DNA of 64,000 nt from an uncultured Clostridia bacterium (GTDB lineage: Bacteria > Bacillota > Clostridia > Oscillospirales > Acutalibacteraceae): the NCBI GenBank assembly GCA_937884995.1, contig CAKZZL010000035.1, positions 1 through 64,000 on the forward strand. Direction: 5' to 3'. A program made the translations under genes and the position numbers. Of this stretch, positions 36,521 through 47,504 are shown one piece after another. The stretch's first letter is position 1; every line of letters starts with the position of its first letter. Under the pieces are notes generated by a model that saw nothing but the letters and a program-made list of their open reading frames with translations, was not told where the DNA came from and did no database searches.

Positions 36521-37762
36521 TTGAACGTTAAGGAAAACATACGTATTGCGGTCTTCAGCATAAGATCAAACCTTATGCGTTCCATTTTGACAATGCTCGG
36601 TATAATAATCGGTGTTGCTTCCGTTATAGCAATCATTACTGTCGGCGACGGCGGACGTGATTATATAATCGGAATGATCCGCGATATGGGAAACAGCGCG
36701 ATATCATTGAATGTGAATATTAATACAGCCAGTGATGATGACTGGTTCACACAGCGTGATATCGATGGTATAAAAAAACTGGATGGTGTTGAATATGCAT
36801 CCATGTATTCCATAGCGATGACGACTATGACAGCGAATGATCAATCTGCATTTCTCATAGACATCGGCTGTAATACTGATATGCCGATGATTATGAAGAC
36901 TGCTTGTATATACGGGCGTTTCTTCACACAGGATGAATATGAGGAAAAAAGAAATGTCGGAGTAATAGACGCAACATCTGCTATGGCGATATTCGGAAGG
37001 ACAGATGTCGTAGGCGAGTATATTTATGCGAATGTGGACGGCTCCACTATCTCCATAAAAATAGTCGGTGTCATCAATGTTATGTCCGGATACAACATTG
37101 ATACCGATGATCTGATGCAGAATATGTCCTCTATGGGCGGAACGTCCATTACAAGTTGTATGGTACTTACACCTGTCTTTGTCGCTGGGCTTATTAACGG
37201 AAGCGGAGACAGATTTGATACGATAAATATAACTGCAAAAGATGAAAATATATTGGACGGAATAGGCAATTCCGCCATCAGTTACATCCAGTCACTGCAC
37301 GGAAATTTTGAAAAAGACTGCTACAGCGTTACCAATATGGCAACATATATTGATTTGCTTGACACAGTAATAAATGTATTCACTATATTTATAGCTGCTG
37401 TCAGCGCCATCTCATTGGTTGTAGGCGGTATAGGTGTTATGAATATTATGCTTGTATCGATAACAGAGAGAACCAGAGAAATAGGTATCAGAAAGGCGCT
37501 CGGAGCCAAGACGGATACCATTATGTTCCAATTCCTTACCGAGTCGATAATCCTCTGCCTTATAGGCGGGGTTATAGGCCTCATAATCGGTGTGGCGGGA
37601 GCAGCACTTGTATCCCATATTATGGATGTACCTTTGTCGGTTAAATTCTCAACTGTGGCTTTGGCCGTAGGCTTCTCATCGGCGATAGGCATTATCTTCG
37701 GTGTCTATCCTGCAAGGCGAGCAGCAAAGATGCCACCGATAGAAGCACTGAGAAGAGAGTAA
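36521..37762 (+). CDS. MacB/FtsX-type ABC transporter permease
   Basis: The 413-residue protein begins at a TTG eight bases after AAGGAG. It has an N-terminal membrane segment (about 18-42) with RSNLMRSILTMLGIIIGVAS, an extracellular MacB core of about 220 residues, then three membrane segments with the FtsX signature ERTREIGIRKALGAK. The C-terminus PARRAAKMPPIEALRRE is typical. It is expected to form a mechanotransmission exporter with the preceding adaptor; the partner ATPase must be encoded elsewhere. Confidence 0.88.
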   Translation: MNVKENIRIAVFSIRSNLMRSILTMLGIIIGVASVIAIITVGDGGRDYIIGMIRDMGNSAISLNVNINTASDDDWFTQRDIDGIKKLDGVEYASMYSIAMTTMTANDQSAFLIDIGCNTDMPMIMKTACIYGRFFTQDEYEEKRNVGVIDATSAMAIFGRTDVVGEYIYANVDGSTISIKIVGVINVMSGYNIDTDDLMQNMSSMGGTSITSCMVLTPVFVAGLINGSGDRFDTINITAKDENILDGIGNSAISYIQSLHGNFEKDCYSVTNMATYIDLLDTVINVFTIFIAAVSAISLVVGGIGVMNIMLVSITERTREIGIRKALGAKTDTIMFQFLTESIILCLIGGVIGLIIGVAGAALVSHIMDVPLSVKFSTVALAVGFSSAIGIIFGVYPARRAAKMPPIEALRRE

Positions 37763-37767
37763 AAAAG

Positions 37768-37793
37768 ATCCTCGATTATTTCGAGGATTTTTT
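37768..37793 (+). terminator. Terminator after ABC permease
   Basis: ATCCTCGA / TCGAGGAT with a TTATT loop is followed by TTTTT. Confidence 0.88.
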
Positions 37794-38008
37794 GTATATT
37801 CACTTGTATATTCATAATAAAAATTAACGAAAGTTTGTTCTGTAAAGTTCTTATCTTTACGAAAAAAAGAACTGCTTGACGCTGAAAAGCTATATTTTAC
37901 GGACTTTTGGACAATATGAACAAAGTTTTCAACAATTTCAATGTTGAAATAAAATACAATTTTTTTCTGTATATTTTGAGTTGTTAATTTTTTACTATGC
38001 AAAAAGTC

Positions 38009-38036
38009 AAAAAAATAAAGGGATAAAAATCCCTTT
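38009..38036 (-). terminator. Terminator of the nitroreductase transcript
   Basis: Read on the minus strand, AAAGGGAT / ATCCCTTT with a TTTT loop is followed by ATTTTTTT. It overlaps the last bases of the nitroreductase gene. Confidence 0.82.
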
Positions 38037-38706
38037 ATACAAATTCGAAATTATCTTTTCCTGCACCGATTTCAAAATGATATTTTACAATACCGAGGTC
38101 TACATCCGAGTAGGGACCGCCTTTTGAGACAGCATTTACCTTGTTTCCGTTTATAAGCTTAAATGAGAATTTTTGTTGGTTCATAGCGGTAGGGGCTTTC
38201 ATAGCAGCTGTAATTCCGTCCTTAAACCATTGCGGTGAATCGGCATTTAAATCTGCAATTTTGTCAATCGGATGGTCAACATGCTGTTTGCCTTGGCTTT
38301 CGCCGTAGCCCAACGATATGACACAGACAAGTTTTTCACCTTTGTCTATTTTGATTTTTGCTTTTTTCTTGCTGAATGTTAAAGCAACCCAGCAGCTGTT
38401 AAGACCGAGGGTCTGAGCCAGTAGAACAAGGCGTTCACCGTAATAACCGCATTTTTCACTTAAGTCATCTGACTTTTTGCCGACAAGAGCAATATAGTTT
38501 TTTACACCGCTGAATTTTCCATAGTGAGCCATGAATGAATCAAAAGCAGCCGGCTCGTCCGATATGATCTGAATATTAAGGCCTGCTTCCTTGTTGCAAA
38601 TTTCGACTTCTTCTTTTAATCTTTCCAGAGCATCTTTTCCTATGGACTTATCTGTATATGCCCTGACTGAATGCCGTGCATCTATAGCTTGCATAATATC
38701 CATCAT
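38035..38706 (-). CDS. Nitroreductase family protein
   Basis: The 223-residue protein starts MMDIMQAIDARHSVRAYTDK, the usual FMN-binding start with Arg and Ser for flavin phosphate contact. It has a C-terminal half with PQWFKDGITAAMKAPTAMNQ containing the AP-A-NQQ element. Members are FMN-dependent NAD(P)H oxidoreductases; the physiological substrate is unknown. The start follows AGGAGG lying within the preceding gene, and the two overlap by 4 nt. Confidence 0.85.
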   Translation of the reverse strand: MMDIMQAIDARHSVRAYTDKSIGKDALERLKEEVEICNKEAGLNIQIISDEPAAFDSFMAHYGKFSGVKNYIALVGKKSDDLSEKCGYYGERLVLLAQTLGLNSCWVALTFSKKKAKIKIDKGEKLVCVISLGYGESQGKQHVDHPIDKIADLNADSPQWFKDGITAAMKAPTAMNQQKFSFKLINGNKVNAVSKGGPYSDVDLGIVKYHFEIGAGKDNFEFV

Positions 38707-38987
38707 TCTTCAGCCTCCTGGTCAAGATATTCGTTCAACTTTTCGTCGATTTCGTCCCATTCCTCCCGAGTCTTAACTGCTGAAAAGCCTGCGTCTTCAT
38801 TGTTTATGTCTTCTTCAAGAACAGATGCATAAATGTTAATCTCGTGATTCTCATCTTCGCTGCCGTCTGTGTAAACAATGTAAGTTTTTTTGAACTTTTC
38901 ACTTTCATAGGAAAATAGGAGCTGGCATTCAATATTTTCGCCATCATCGGTTTCAATTATGAATTTACCGTCTGTGTTTTCGTACAT
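38703..38987 (-). CDS. DUF1292 family protein
   Basis: The 94-residue acidic protein has the DUF1292 pattern, with beta strands carrying FIIETDDGENIECQLLFSYE and YIVYTDGSEDENHEINIYAS. The ATG at 38987 follows GGGAGG; a longer reading upstream lacks a ribosome site. DUF1292 proteins are widespread small Firmicutes proteins with no settled function. It is co-transcribed with the nitroreductase. Confidence 0.82.
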   Translation of the reverse strand: MYENTDGKFIIETDDGENIECQLLFSYESEKFKKTYIVYTDGSEDENHEINIYASVLEEDINNEDAGFSAVKTREEWDEIDEKLNEYLDQEAEE

Positions 38988-39139
38988 ACGAATTACCTCC
39001 CAACTGGTGTATATAAAAATTCTAACATAGGCAAAAAATAAATGCAAATAATCGGCAGCTGAGCAAAATATTCGCAATAACTATTTAAAAATGCATAAAA
39101 ACCAGCCAAATACGGTTGTAAATGTATATATATTCAATG

Positions 39140-39161
39140 AAAATGTATTTTTATACATTTT
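39140..39161 (+). promoter_or_regulatory. ArgR operator upstream of argC
   Basis: AAAATGTAT and ATACATTTT form a perfect inverted repeat with a TTTT spacer, ending five bases before the -35 box. A second A/T-rich half-site with TATTCAATG lies just upstream. Confidence 0.62.
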
Positions 39162-39166
39162 AAGGT

Positions 39167-39195
39167 TTGACAATGGGAGTATATAAATATATAAT
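39167..39195 (+). promoter_or_regulatory. Promoter of argCJBDF
   Basis: Consensus TTGACA (39167-39172) and TATAAT (39190-39195) with 17-bp spacing. Confidence 0.85.
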
Positions 39196-39230
39196 ATATA
39201 AATATAATACTGGTTATTAAGGTGACATGA

Positions 39231-40169
39231 ATGACAAAGGTTTTTATTGACGGAAGCGCAGGCACAACAGGTCTTCGCATATATGAAAGGCTTTCCTGCA
39301 GAAACGATATAGAATTGATAAAAATCAGTGAAGAATACAGAAAAGACACAAAAGTCCGCAGAGAGGCATTGAATGAAGCCGATCTGGCTTTTCTATGTCT
39401 GCCTGATGCTGCTGCAATAGAGACAGAGAAACTTCTGGAAAATGAAAATACAATAATCATTGATACATCCACTGCGCACAGAACAAACGATAAATGGACA
39501 TATGGCTTTCCGGAAATAGCAGATTTCAGAGAAAAAATAAAAAGCTCAAAGAGAATCGCAAATCCGGGCTGTCATGCAAGTGGCTTCATTTCATTGATTG
39601 CACCGCTCAGAGAAAATGACCTTATTAAGGCAGATGCAAGCCTTACATGTTTTTCAATTACGGGTTATTCGGGCGGCGGTAAAAAGATGATTGCTGAATA
39701 CGAAGACCCAAAAAGAGACAAAGTATATAAGGCACCACGCCAATATGCATTGGGTCAGTCACATAAACATCTGCCGGAAATGACAAAGATTTGCAATCTT
39801 GAAAAGGCCCCTGTTTTTTGCCCGGTCGTTGCTGACTTTTATTCCGGTATGGAAGTGACAGTATCACTCTTTGCAAAAGATATAAAGGGTAATATTGAAG
39901 ATATAAAAGAGATATATAAAGATTATTACAAATCCGGCATTGTAAGCTATATTGAAGGCGGCGATGAGTCAGGTTTTATGTCTGCCGGAAAACTTGCCGG
40001 ATATGATGATATGCAGATAAGTGTCAGCGGCAATGATGAGAGAATAATTCTCATATCCAGATTTGATAATCTTGGCAAAGGTGCATCAGGAAGCGCAATA
40101 CAGAATATGAATATTTGTCTTTCACTTCCTGAAAATACGGGTCTCAAACTTTACGGAGGAATAAGATGA
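39231..40169 (+). CDS. argC: N-acetyl-gamma-glutamyl-phosphate reductase, short form
   Basis: The 312-residue enzyme has the Rossmann start KVFIDGSAGTTGLRIYERL and the active-site cysteine in IANPGCHASG (about residue 107). The length and the motif identify the less common short AGPR type rather than the roughly 345-residue form. It reduces N-acetylglutamyl phosphate to the semialdehyde. It opens the argCJBDF operon and overlaps argJ by 4 nt. Confidence 0.93.
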   Translation: MTKVFIDGSAGTTGLRIYERLSCRNDIELIKISEEYRKDTKVRREALNEADLAFLCLPDAAAIETEKLLENENTIIIDTSTAHRTNDKWTYGFPEIADFREKIKSSKRIANPGCHASGFISLIAPLRENDLIKADASLTCFSITGYSGGGKKMIAEYEDPKRDKVYKAPRQYALGQSHKHLPEMTKICNLEKAPVFCPVVADFYSGMEVTVSLFAKDIKGNIEDIKEIYKDYYKSGIVSYIEGGDESGFMSAGKLAGYDDMQISVSGNDERIILISRFDNLGKGASGSAIQNMNICLSLPENTGLKLYGGIR

Positions 40170-41380
40170 AACTGATAGAAGGCGGTATATGTGCATCAAA
40201 GGGCTTTAAGGCTGCAGGTGTTCATTGCGGAATTCGTAAAAACAAAACAAAAAAAGATTTATCTTTAATATACAGTCAAAAGCGAGCTAGAGCAGCTGCT
40301 GTATATACAAAGAATTTAGTTAAAGGCGCGCCGCTGAGAGTTACTCAGAAACATCTTTCCGATGGATATGCACAGGCAGTTATTTGTAACAGCGGTAATG
40401 CAAACACATGCAATGCCAACGGAATTGAAATCGCAGAGACAATGAGTAAGGTTTGCGCCGATGAACTCGGACTTGATCCTAACGATATCGTTGTTGCTTC
40501 AACCGGAGTTATCGGTCTGCCGCTTGATATTGAACCTATAGCAAATGCTATACCTACTCTTTCGAAAGCTCTTTCAGAAGATGGCTGCAGTGATGCTGCC
40601 GAAGGCATAATGACAACGGACACAATACAAAAAGAAGTCGCTGTGGAGTTTGAACTTAACGGAAAAACTTGCCATATAGGCGGAATAGCAAAAGGCAGCG
40701 GTATGATACATCCTAATATGGCAACTATGCTTGTATTCATGACAAGCGATGTGAATATATCAAATGTCATGCTGCAGAAAGCGCTTTCAGGCGATATACA
40801 AAACACTTTTAATATGATAAGTATTGATGGTGATACATCCACCAATGATATGGTGGTTATACTCGCTAACGGAATGGCAGAAAATGATGAAATCACAGAA
40901 GACGGAGAGGATTTCAAAATCTTTATGAAGGCGTTGAACACTGTTTCCGTTCAGCTTTGCAGACTGATAGCCGGAGACGGCGAGGGAGCTACAAAACTTC
41001 TTGAATGCAAAGTTGAGAACGCAAGCGATGAGAATGTTGCAAAGACAGTTGCCAAGAGTGTCATATGCTCAAGTCTCTTAAAAGCTGCGATGTTCGGCGC
41101 AGATGCTAACTGGGGCAGAGTTTTATGCGCTATAGGATACAGCGGGGCAGATCTCGATATTGATAAAATTGATCTTTCATTTAAGAGCAGCAAAGGCGAG
41201 ATAGCCGTGTGTAAGAACGGCGCCGGTGTGGATTTCTCAGAGGAAAAAGCTAAGGAGATACTTCTGGAAAACGAAATAGAGATAGTTGTAAATCTTAATT
41301 CGGGTGCTGCCTCGTCAACAGCGTGGGGCTGTGACCTGACATATGATTATGTAAGGATTAACGGAGATTACAGAACTTAA
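40166..41380 (+). CDS. argJ: Bifunctional glutamate N-acetyltransferase/N-acetylornithine acetyltransferase
   Basis: The 404-residue proenzyme has the self-cleavage motif KGSGMIHPNMATMLVF near residue 175, cutting before Thr to give alpha and beta chains. ArgJ recycles the acetyl group from N-acetylornithine to glutamate, so the pathway is cyclic and no separate argE is required. Whether it also uses acetyl-CoA cannot be read from sequence. Confidence 0.95.
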   Translation: MKLIEGGICASKGFKAAGVHCGIRKNKTKKDLSLIYSQKRARAAAVYTKNLVKGAPLRVTQKHLSDGYAQAVICNSGNANTCNANGIEIAETMSKVCADELGLDPNDIVVASTGVIGLPLDIEPIANAIPTLSKALSEDGCSDAAEGIMTTDTIQKEVAVEFELNGKTCHIGGIAKGSGMIHPNMATMLVFMTSDVNISNVMLQKALSGDIQNTFNMISIDGDTSTNDMVVILANGMAENDEITEDGEDFKIFMKALNTVSVQLCRLIAGDGEGATKLLECKVENASDENVAKTVAKSVICSSLLKAAMFGADANWGRVLCAIGYSGADLDIDKIDLSFKSSKGEIAVCKNGAGVDFSEEKAKEILLENEIEIVVNLNSGAASSTAWGCDLTYDYVRINGDYRT

Positions 41381-41389
41381 GAGGTATAT

Positions 41390-42259
41390 ATGCAAAACAA
41401 ATTTTCTAATGCGGAACGTGCAGAGATATTGACCCAGGCTCTTCCGTATATAAAGAAATACAACGGAAAAGTTGTTGTTGTTAAATATGGCGGCAATGCC
41501 ATGATAGATGAACAACTTAAGCAACAGGTCATGGAAGACATAGTTCTTCTCTGGCTTATCGGCGTGAAAATAGTATTGGTTCACGGCGGAGGACCTGAGA
41601 TAAACTCATATATGGAGAAACTTGGGAAAAAGCCGGAGTTTGTCAACGGACTTCGTGTTACCGATGAAGAAACCATGGATATAGTTCAAATGGTGCTTGC
41701 AGGTAAAGTGAACAAGACGCTCGTAAACCTTATAGAAAAATACGGCGGTAAGGCAATCGGCCTTTCGGGCATGGACGGCCGCCTTATACAAGCGATTCCG
41801 ATGAACGAAGAACTGGGCTATGTAGGAGATATAAGACATATTCATATTAAACCGATAAATGATCTTCTTGAAAAAGGATATATACCTGTTGTTTCCACAC
41901 TGGCCACAGATGTAAAAGGAAATACATATAACATAAACGGGGACACAGCAGCAGCTCATATAGCAGGAGCGTTAAGTGCCCAGAGACTTATCCTCATGAC
42001 GGATATAGCAGGACTTTTAAGAGATAAAGATGATCCTGATTCCCTGATACGGGAAGTGACGGTGTCAGAAGCTAAAAATCTTTTGAAAGACGGCAGTATT
42101 TCAGGTGGTATGATACCGAAAATCGATTGTTGCATTGATGCAATAGATAAAGGTGTCAGACATGTTGTAATAATGAACGGCACGGTTCCACATTCAATCC
42201 TGTTGGAACTTCTGACAAACGAGGGCGCCGGTACTATGGTTACGGGAGACAAAAAATGA
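41390..42259 (+). CDS. argB: Acetylglutamate kinase
   Basis: The 289-residue kinase has VVKYGGNAM near residue 25, VHGGGPEI near 65 and the NINGDTAA segment near 183. It phosphorylates N-acetylglutamate. The N-terminal helix of about 20 residues is of the type associated with arginine-inhibited hexameric enzymes. It overlaps argD by 4 nt. Confidence 0.97.
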   Translation: MQNKFSNAERAEILTQALPYIKKYNGKVVVVKYGGNAMIDEQLKQQVMEDIVLLWLIGVKIVLVHGGGPEINSYMEKLGKKPEFVNGLRVTDEETMDIVQMVLAGKVNKTLVNLIEKYGGKAIGLSGMDGRLIQAIPMNEELGYVGDIRHIHIKPINDLLEKGYIPVVSTLATDVKGNTYNINGDTAAAHIAGALSAQRLILMTDIAGLLRDKDDPDSLIREVTVSEAKNLLKDGSISGGMIPKIDCCIDAIDKGVRHVVIMNGTVPHSILLELLTNEGAGTMVTGDKK

Positions 42260-43425
42260 ATTTTCAGGAACTGGATAAAAAATATATAGCAGGGACATAT
42301 AACAGGTTCCCGATTGAGATAGTAAGAGGCAAAGGCTCAATCGTATATGATATTGAAGGTAAAAGATATATAGATATGGGCTCTGGTATCGGAGTTACTG
42401 CATTTGGCATAGCTGATGATGAATGGAAGAAAGCTGTAACAGACCAGCTAGACAAAGTACAGCATATGTCAAACCTATATTACACAATGCCTGATATAGA
42501 GCTTGCGAAGATTCTTTGCGAAAAAAGCGGAATGAAAAAAGTCTTTTTCGGAAACTCAGGAGCTGAAGCAAATGAGTGTGCAGTTAAGCTGGCAAGAAAG
42601 TACTCAGCAGAGAAGAAAGGCGAAGATTGTTATACAATTGTCAGTTTGAAAAACAGCTTTCACGGCAGAACGCTTACGACACTGGCAGCAACCGGACAAG
42701 ATAATTTCCACAAGCTTTTTAAGCCTTTAACTCCGGGTTTTGAAACTGTTTCTTCAAGCGATGCGAATGAACTTTATCAACTTGCAGAAAAAACCAAGAT
42801 AGCCGGTATCCTTATAGAGTGTATACAAGGCGAGGGCGGAGTCAACGCTCTGGATAAAGACTTCGTAGAAGCAATATACAAGTTTGCAAATGAAAATGAT
42901 ATTCCTTTCATGGTTGATGAAGTACAAAGCGGAAACGGAAGAAGCGGTTTTTTTTACTCATATATGAATTATGAAATCAAACCGGATGCAGTAACAACAG
43001 CAAAAGGCCTCGGAGGAGGACTCCCGATAGGCGCGTGCCTCATGGGAGAAAAACTTCAAAATGTACTGGGACCCGGTGACCACGGATCAACATTCGGCGG
43101 GAATCCTGTTGTCTGCGCAGGAGCAATAAACCTGGTAAACAGAATTGATGATAAGCTTTTGGCAGAAGTCAGAGAAAAGAGTGTATATATATTCTCGGAA
43201 CTTCAAAATGCAAAAGGTGTGGAGTCCGTAAGCGGAGCTGGACTTATGATAGGTATCAAGACAGAAAAGAAAGCATCGGACCTAATAAAAAAATGCATGG
43301 AAAAAGGCGTACTTTGTCTCTCAGCCAAAGACAAGATAAGACTTTTGCCTGCTCTTAATATTCCTATGCCGCTTCTGACGGAGGCAGTGGATATAATAAA
43401 GCAGGTTTGCGCCGAAGAGGTATAG
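42256..43425 (+). CDS. argD: Acetylornithine aminotransferase
   Basis: The 389-residue PLP enzyme has the GNSGAEANE phosphate-binding element near residue 98, FMVDEVQSGNGRSG near 218 and the Schiff-base lysine in TTAKGLGGG near 250. It transaminates N-acetylglutamate semialdehyde to N-acetylornithine. It stands in the expected argJ-argB-argD-argF order. Confidence 0.96.
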   Translation: MNFQELDKKYIAGTYNRFPIEIVRGKGSIVYDIEGKRYIDMGSGIGVTAFGIADDEWKKAVTDQLDKVQHMSNLYYTMPDIELAKILCEKSGMKKVFFGNSGAEANECAVKLARKYSAEKKGEDCYTIVSLKNSFHGRTLTTLAATGQDNFHKLFKPLTPGFETVSSSDANELYQLAEKTKIAGILIECIQGEGGVNALDKDFVEAIYKFANENDIPFMVDEVQSGNGRSGFFYSYMNYEIKPDAVTTAKGLGGGLPIGACLMGEKLQNVLGPGDHGSTFGGNPVVCAGAINLVNRIDDKLLAEVREKSVYIFSELQNAKGVESVSGAGLMIGIKTEKKASDLIKKCMEKGVLCLSAKDKIRLLPALNIPMPLLTEAVDIIKQVCAEEV

Positions 43426-43428
43426 GAT

Positions 43429-44412
43429 ATGGATTTAAGAAAAAGAAACTTTTTAAAACTTTTGGATTTCACTCCGGAGGAAATAGAATATCTTATTGAT
43501 TATGCTGCAAAACTCAAAGAAGAAAAGAAACAAGGCATAGTTAACAAAATACATGAAGGCAAAAACATAGCTTTGATTTTTGAGAAGAACAGTACACGTA
43601 CCCGTTGTTCTTTTGAAGTTGCTGCTGCTGATTTGGGAATACATCCGGTTTATCTTGACCCGACATGCTCACAGTTCGGAAAGAAGGAAAGTGTTGAGGA
43701 TACTGCTCGTGTACTCGGACGTATGTTTGACGGCATCGAATACAGAGGATACGGTCAGGAAATCGTTGAGGAAATTGCAGCTAATGCAGGTGTGCCTGTA
43801 TGGAACGGACTTACAAATGAATTTCACCCGACACAGATTCTTGCAGACTTCCTTACTATAAAGGAGCACTTCGGACACCTGAAAGGCATCAAACTTGTAT
43901 ATATGGGCGATGCAAGATATAACATGGGAAACTCACTTATGGTCGGCTGTGCCAAGATGGGAATGCACTTTATAGCATGCTCACCTAAAGAGTATTTCCC
44001 TGATGAAAATCTTGCTGATGAGTGCCGTGAAATTGCAAAAACAACAGGCGGTAAAATTGAATTCTCAGACAGCCCTATGGATGCTACAAAGAATGCGGAC
44101 ATTATATATACAGATGTCTGGGTGTCTATGGGTGAGCCTTATGAAGTATGGGCAATCAGAATAAATGACTTGCTACCTTATCAGGTCAATAAGGCATTGA
44201 TGGAAAATGCGGGGCCTCAATGTAGATTTATGCATTGTCTGCCGTCATTCCATGACCTTAAGACGGAAATGGGAAAAGATATATGCGAGATGAACGATCT
44301 CGACTGTCTGGAAGTAACGGATGAAGTCTTTGAAAGCGAACGATCAATAGTATTTGATGAAGCTGAAAACAGGATGCATACAATAAAAGCGGTAATTGCC
44401 GCAACCATCTGA
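43429..44412 (+). CDS. argF: Ornithine carbamoyltransferase
   Basis: The 327-residue enzyme has the carbamoyl phosphate motif [12 protein letters not shown] near residue 52, FHPTQ near 130 and the ornithine-binding HCLPSFHD near 271. It forms citrulline for ArgG. It is the last gene of the operon and lies before a strong terminator. The biosynthetic role is supported by the operon, as no arcA or arcC is present. Confidence 0.97.
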   Translation: MDLRKRNFLKLLDFTPEEIEYLIDYAAKLKEEKKQGIVNKIHEGKNIALIFEKNSTRTRCSFEVAAADLGIHPVYLDPTCSQFGKKESVEDTARVLGRMFDGIEYRGYGQEIVEEIAANAGVPVWNGLTNEFHPTQILADFLTIKEHFGHLKGIKLVYMGDARYNMGNSLMVGCAKMGMHFIACSPKEYFPDENLADECREIAKTTGGKIEFSDSPMDATKNADIIYTDVWVSMGEPYEVWAIRINDLLPYQVNKALMENAGPQCRFMHCLPSFHDLKTEMGKDICEMNDLDCLEVTDEVFESERSIVFDEAENRMHTIKAVIAATI

Positions 44413-44430
44413 AAAAAGTATAAGTTATAT

Positions 44431-44462
44431 AATGAAGGGCTGATCGGAGCCCTTCATTTTTT
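44431..44462 (+). terminator. Terminator after argF
   Basis: AATGAAGGGCT / AGCCCTTCATT forms an 11-bp stem with a GATCGG loop and a following T run. Confidence 0.92.
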
Positions 44463-44490
44463 AAATATTTATGAATATTTTTCAAAGCAC

Positions 44491-44518
44491 TTGATTTTTG
44501 TGTATTTAGTGATAAAAT
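44491..44518 (+). promoter_or_regulatory. groESL promoter
   Basis: TTGATT at 44491-44496 and TAAAAT at 44513-44518 with 16-bp spacing lie just before the CIRCE element. Confidence 0.65.
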
Positions 44519-44522
44519 ATAT

Positions 44523-44549
44523 TTAGCACTCGGGAGTGTAGAGTGCTAA
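44523..44549 (+). promoter_or_regulatory. CIRCE element (HrcA operator)
   Basis: The perfect inverted repeat TTAGCACTC-N9-GAGTGCTAA is the CIRCE operator. HrcA repression of groESL under non-stress conditions is the established role. Confidence 0.97.
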
Positions 44550-44580
44550 ACACGATTTCACTTTTCGGAGGTAATATAAA

Positions 44581-46519
<1,939 letters not shown>

Positions 46520-46545
46520 TAAAAGCTGTAAAGTCCAAAGGCTAT

Positions 46546-46573
46546 ATGAGACCGCAAAACGCGGTCTCATTTT
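46546..46573 (+). terminator. Terminator after groEL
   Basis: ATGAGACCGC / GCGGTCTCAT forms a 10-bp stem with an AAAAC loop and a short TTT. A group II intron remnant starts immediately behind it. Confidence 0.85.
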
Positions 46574-46890
46574 GTGATATGACGGGCATGCAGTTGCCTA
46601 CGAATCCCAAAGCGACTCCTAAGGTTTGTATCGCGAGGTACAGGCGAGAAGAAGGAATAGCGATATCGTAGCCTAACGAACAGAAAATCAATATCAGGGC
46701 GCATACGTAGGATAAGCGGACCAAGTGTTATGAAGTCCAAAAGGCAACCGTAAAGCGTATGTGCAAATTAGGCAGGAAGACGAAGAAAGACTGATGACTT
46801 ATCCCGTGAGGTCTCACAGGTGTGGTAGGAATAGTGATTCCATAGCCGACATAGTAACAACGAACTGTGAGAAGTCAGCCAAGGTCGTAG
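46574..46890 (+). mobile_element. Truncated group II intron, 5' part
   Basis: From GTGATATGACGGGCATGCAG onwards the sequence has the look of a bacterial group II intron domain I: TTGCCTACGAATCCCAAAGC, CGTAGCCTAACGAACAG, GACTTATCCCGTGAGGTCTC and TGAGAAGTCAGCCAAGGTCG. These resemble intron stretches in gut Clostridia that I recall. No reverse transcriptase reading frame follows, and I find no domain V hairpin in the next kilobase, so this is a 5' fragment. It begins directly after the groEL terminator. Confidence 0.7.
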
Positions 46891-46978
46891 TGATTAAATC
46901 TTTTTCTATATCAGAACCAATCACCAAATCACCTCAGTTTATCAAAAAAATAAATTTTGCAAGTATGTAAAAGATTAA

Positions 46979-47071
46979 TTTATTTCATATGTTAATACAG
47001 ATGATAGATTATTTGTTGCAGAACTTTCAGGCTCAGCAGCGTGGAGAAACATTCTTGGAATTTCTGAATAA
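46979..47071 (+). pseudogene. Possible C-terminal gene relic
   Basis: A 30-codon open stretch ends SGSAAWRNILGISE before TAA, in an otherwise AT-rich noncoding gap. It has no start codon or ribosome site and looks like the tail of a lost gene. Family unknown. Confidence 0.3.
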
Positions 47072-47127
47072 ATAAAAACATATGCAAAACTAAAACACAC
47101 AAGGGCATTTAATTTATGTTGCCGTCT

Positions 47128-47304
47128 TTATTTTTTCTTTTTTGACATCCAAATGTATTCTGATTTGTTTTTTGATATCAATTTTTGATACCTGTTACTT
47201 TCAATAATTTTGTAATCTGCCATATCACAAACATGTATATGAGCAATGTCTTTATTATTATCGTCATAATTCCTAAGCTTTCCATATTTTTTTACATACT
47301 TATA
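47128..47304 (-). pseudogene. Start-less coding relic, unknown family
   Basis: On the minus strand about 58 codons are open, with protein-like composition (NNKDIAHIHVCDMADYKIIE then SNRYQKLISKNKSEYIWMSK). A TGA lies just upstream at 47305-47307 and no suitable start codon or ribosome site is present. It appears to be the 3' end of a decayed gene. The remaining stretch 47305-47465 holds nothing I can assign. Confidence 0.4.
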
Positions 47305-47465
47305 TCATAATTCTACATTTTTTAGGTATTATACAATAAAACCTGCCAAATTATAGAAAAAAGGACAAATAAATCGAGTAGGGACTACACGTCAGCCTCA
47401 GCACGATTATATGCAGTAAAAAATGCTTTTATTCAAAAGAAATAATATAAATATGAAAAAAACTA

Positions 47466-47494
47466 TTGACATATGCATTTACAGGTGGTAGAAT
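47466..47494 (+). promoter_or_regulatory. Promoter of the trpB2 T-box transcript
   Basis: TTGACA (47466-47471) and TAGAAT (47489-47494) with 17-bp spacing. Confidence 0.75.
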
Positions 47495-47504
47495 TTATGC
47501 AAAC

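Noticed and set aside
40345..40941. 198-codon minus-strand frame opposite argJ
   Set aside because: Antisense shadow of a highly conserved enzyme gene.
46761..46970. Short plus-strand frame in the group II intron fragment
   Set aside because: It follows intron RNA sequence rather than a protein family and lacks similarity to a reverse transcriptase.
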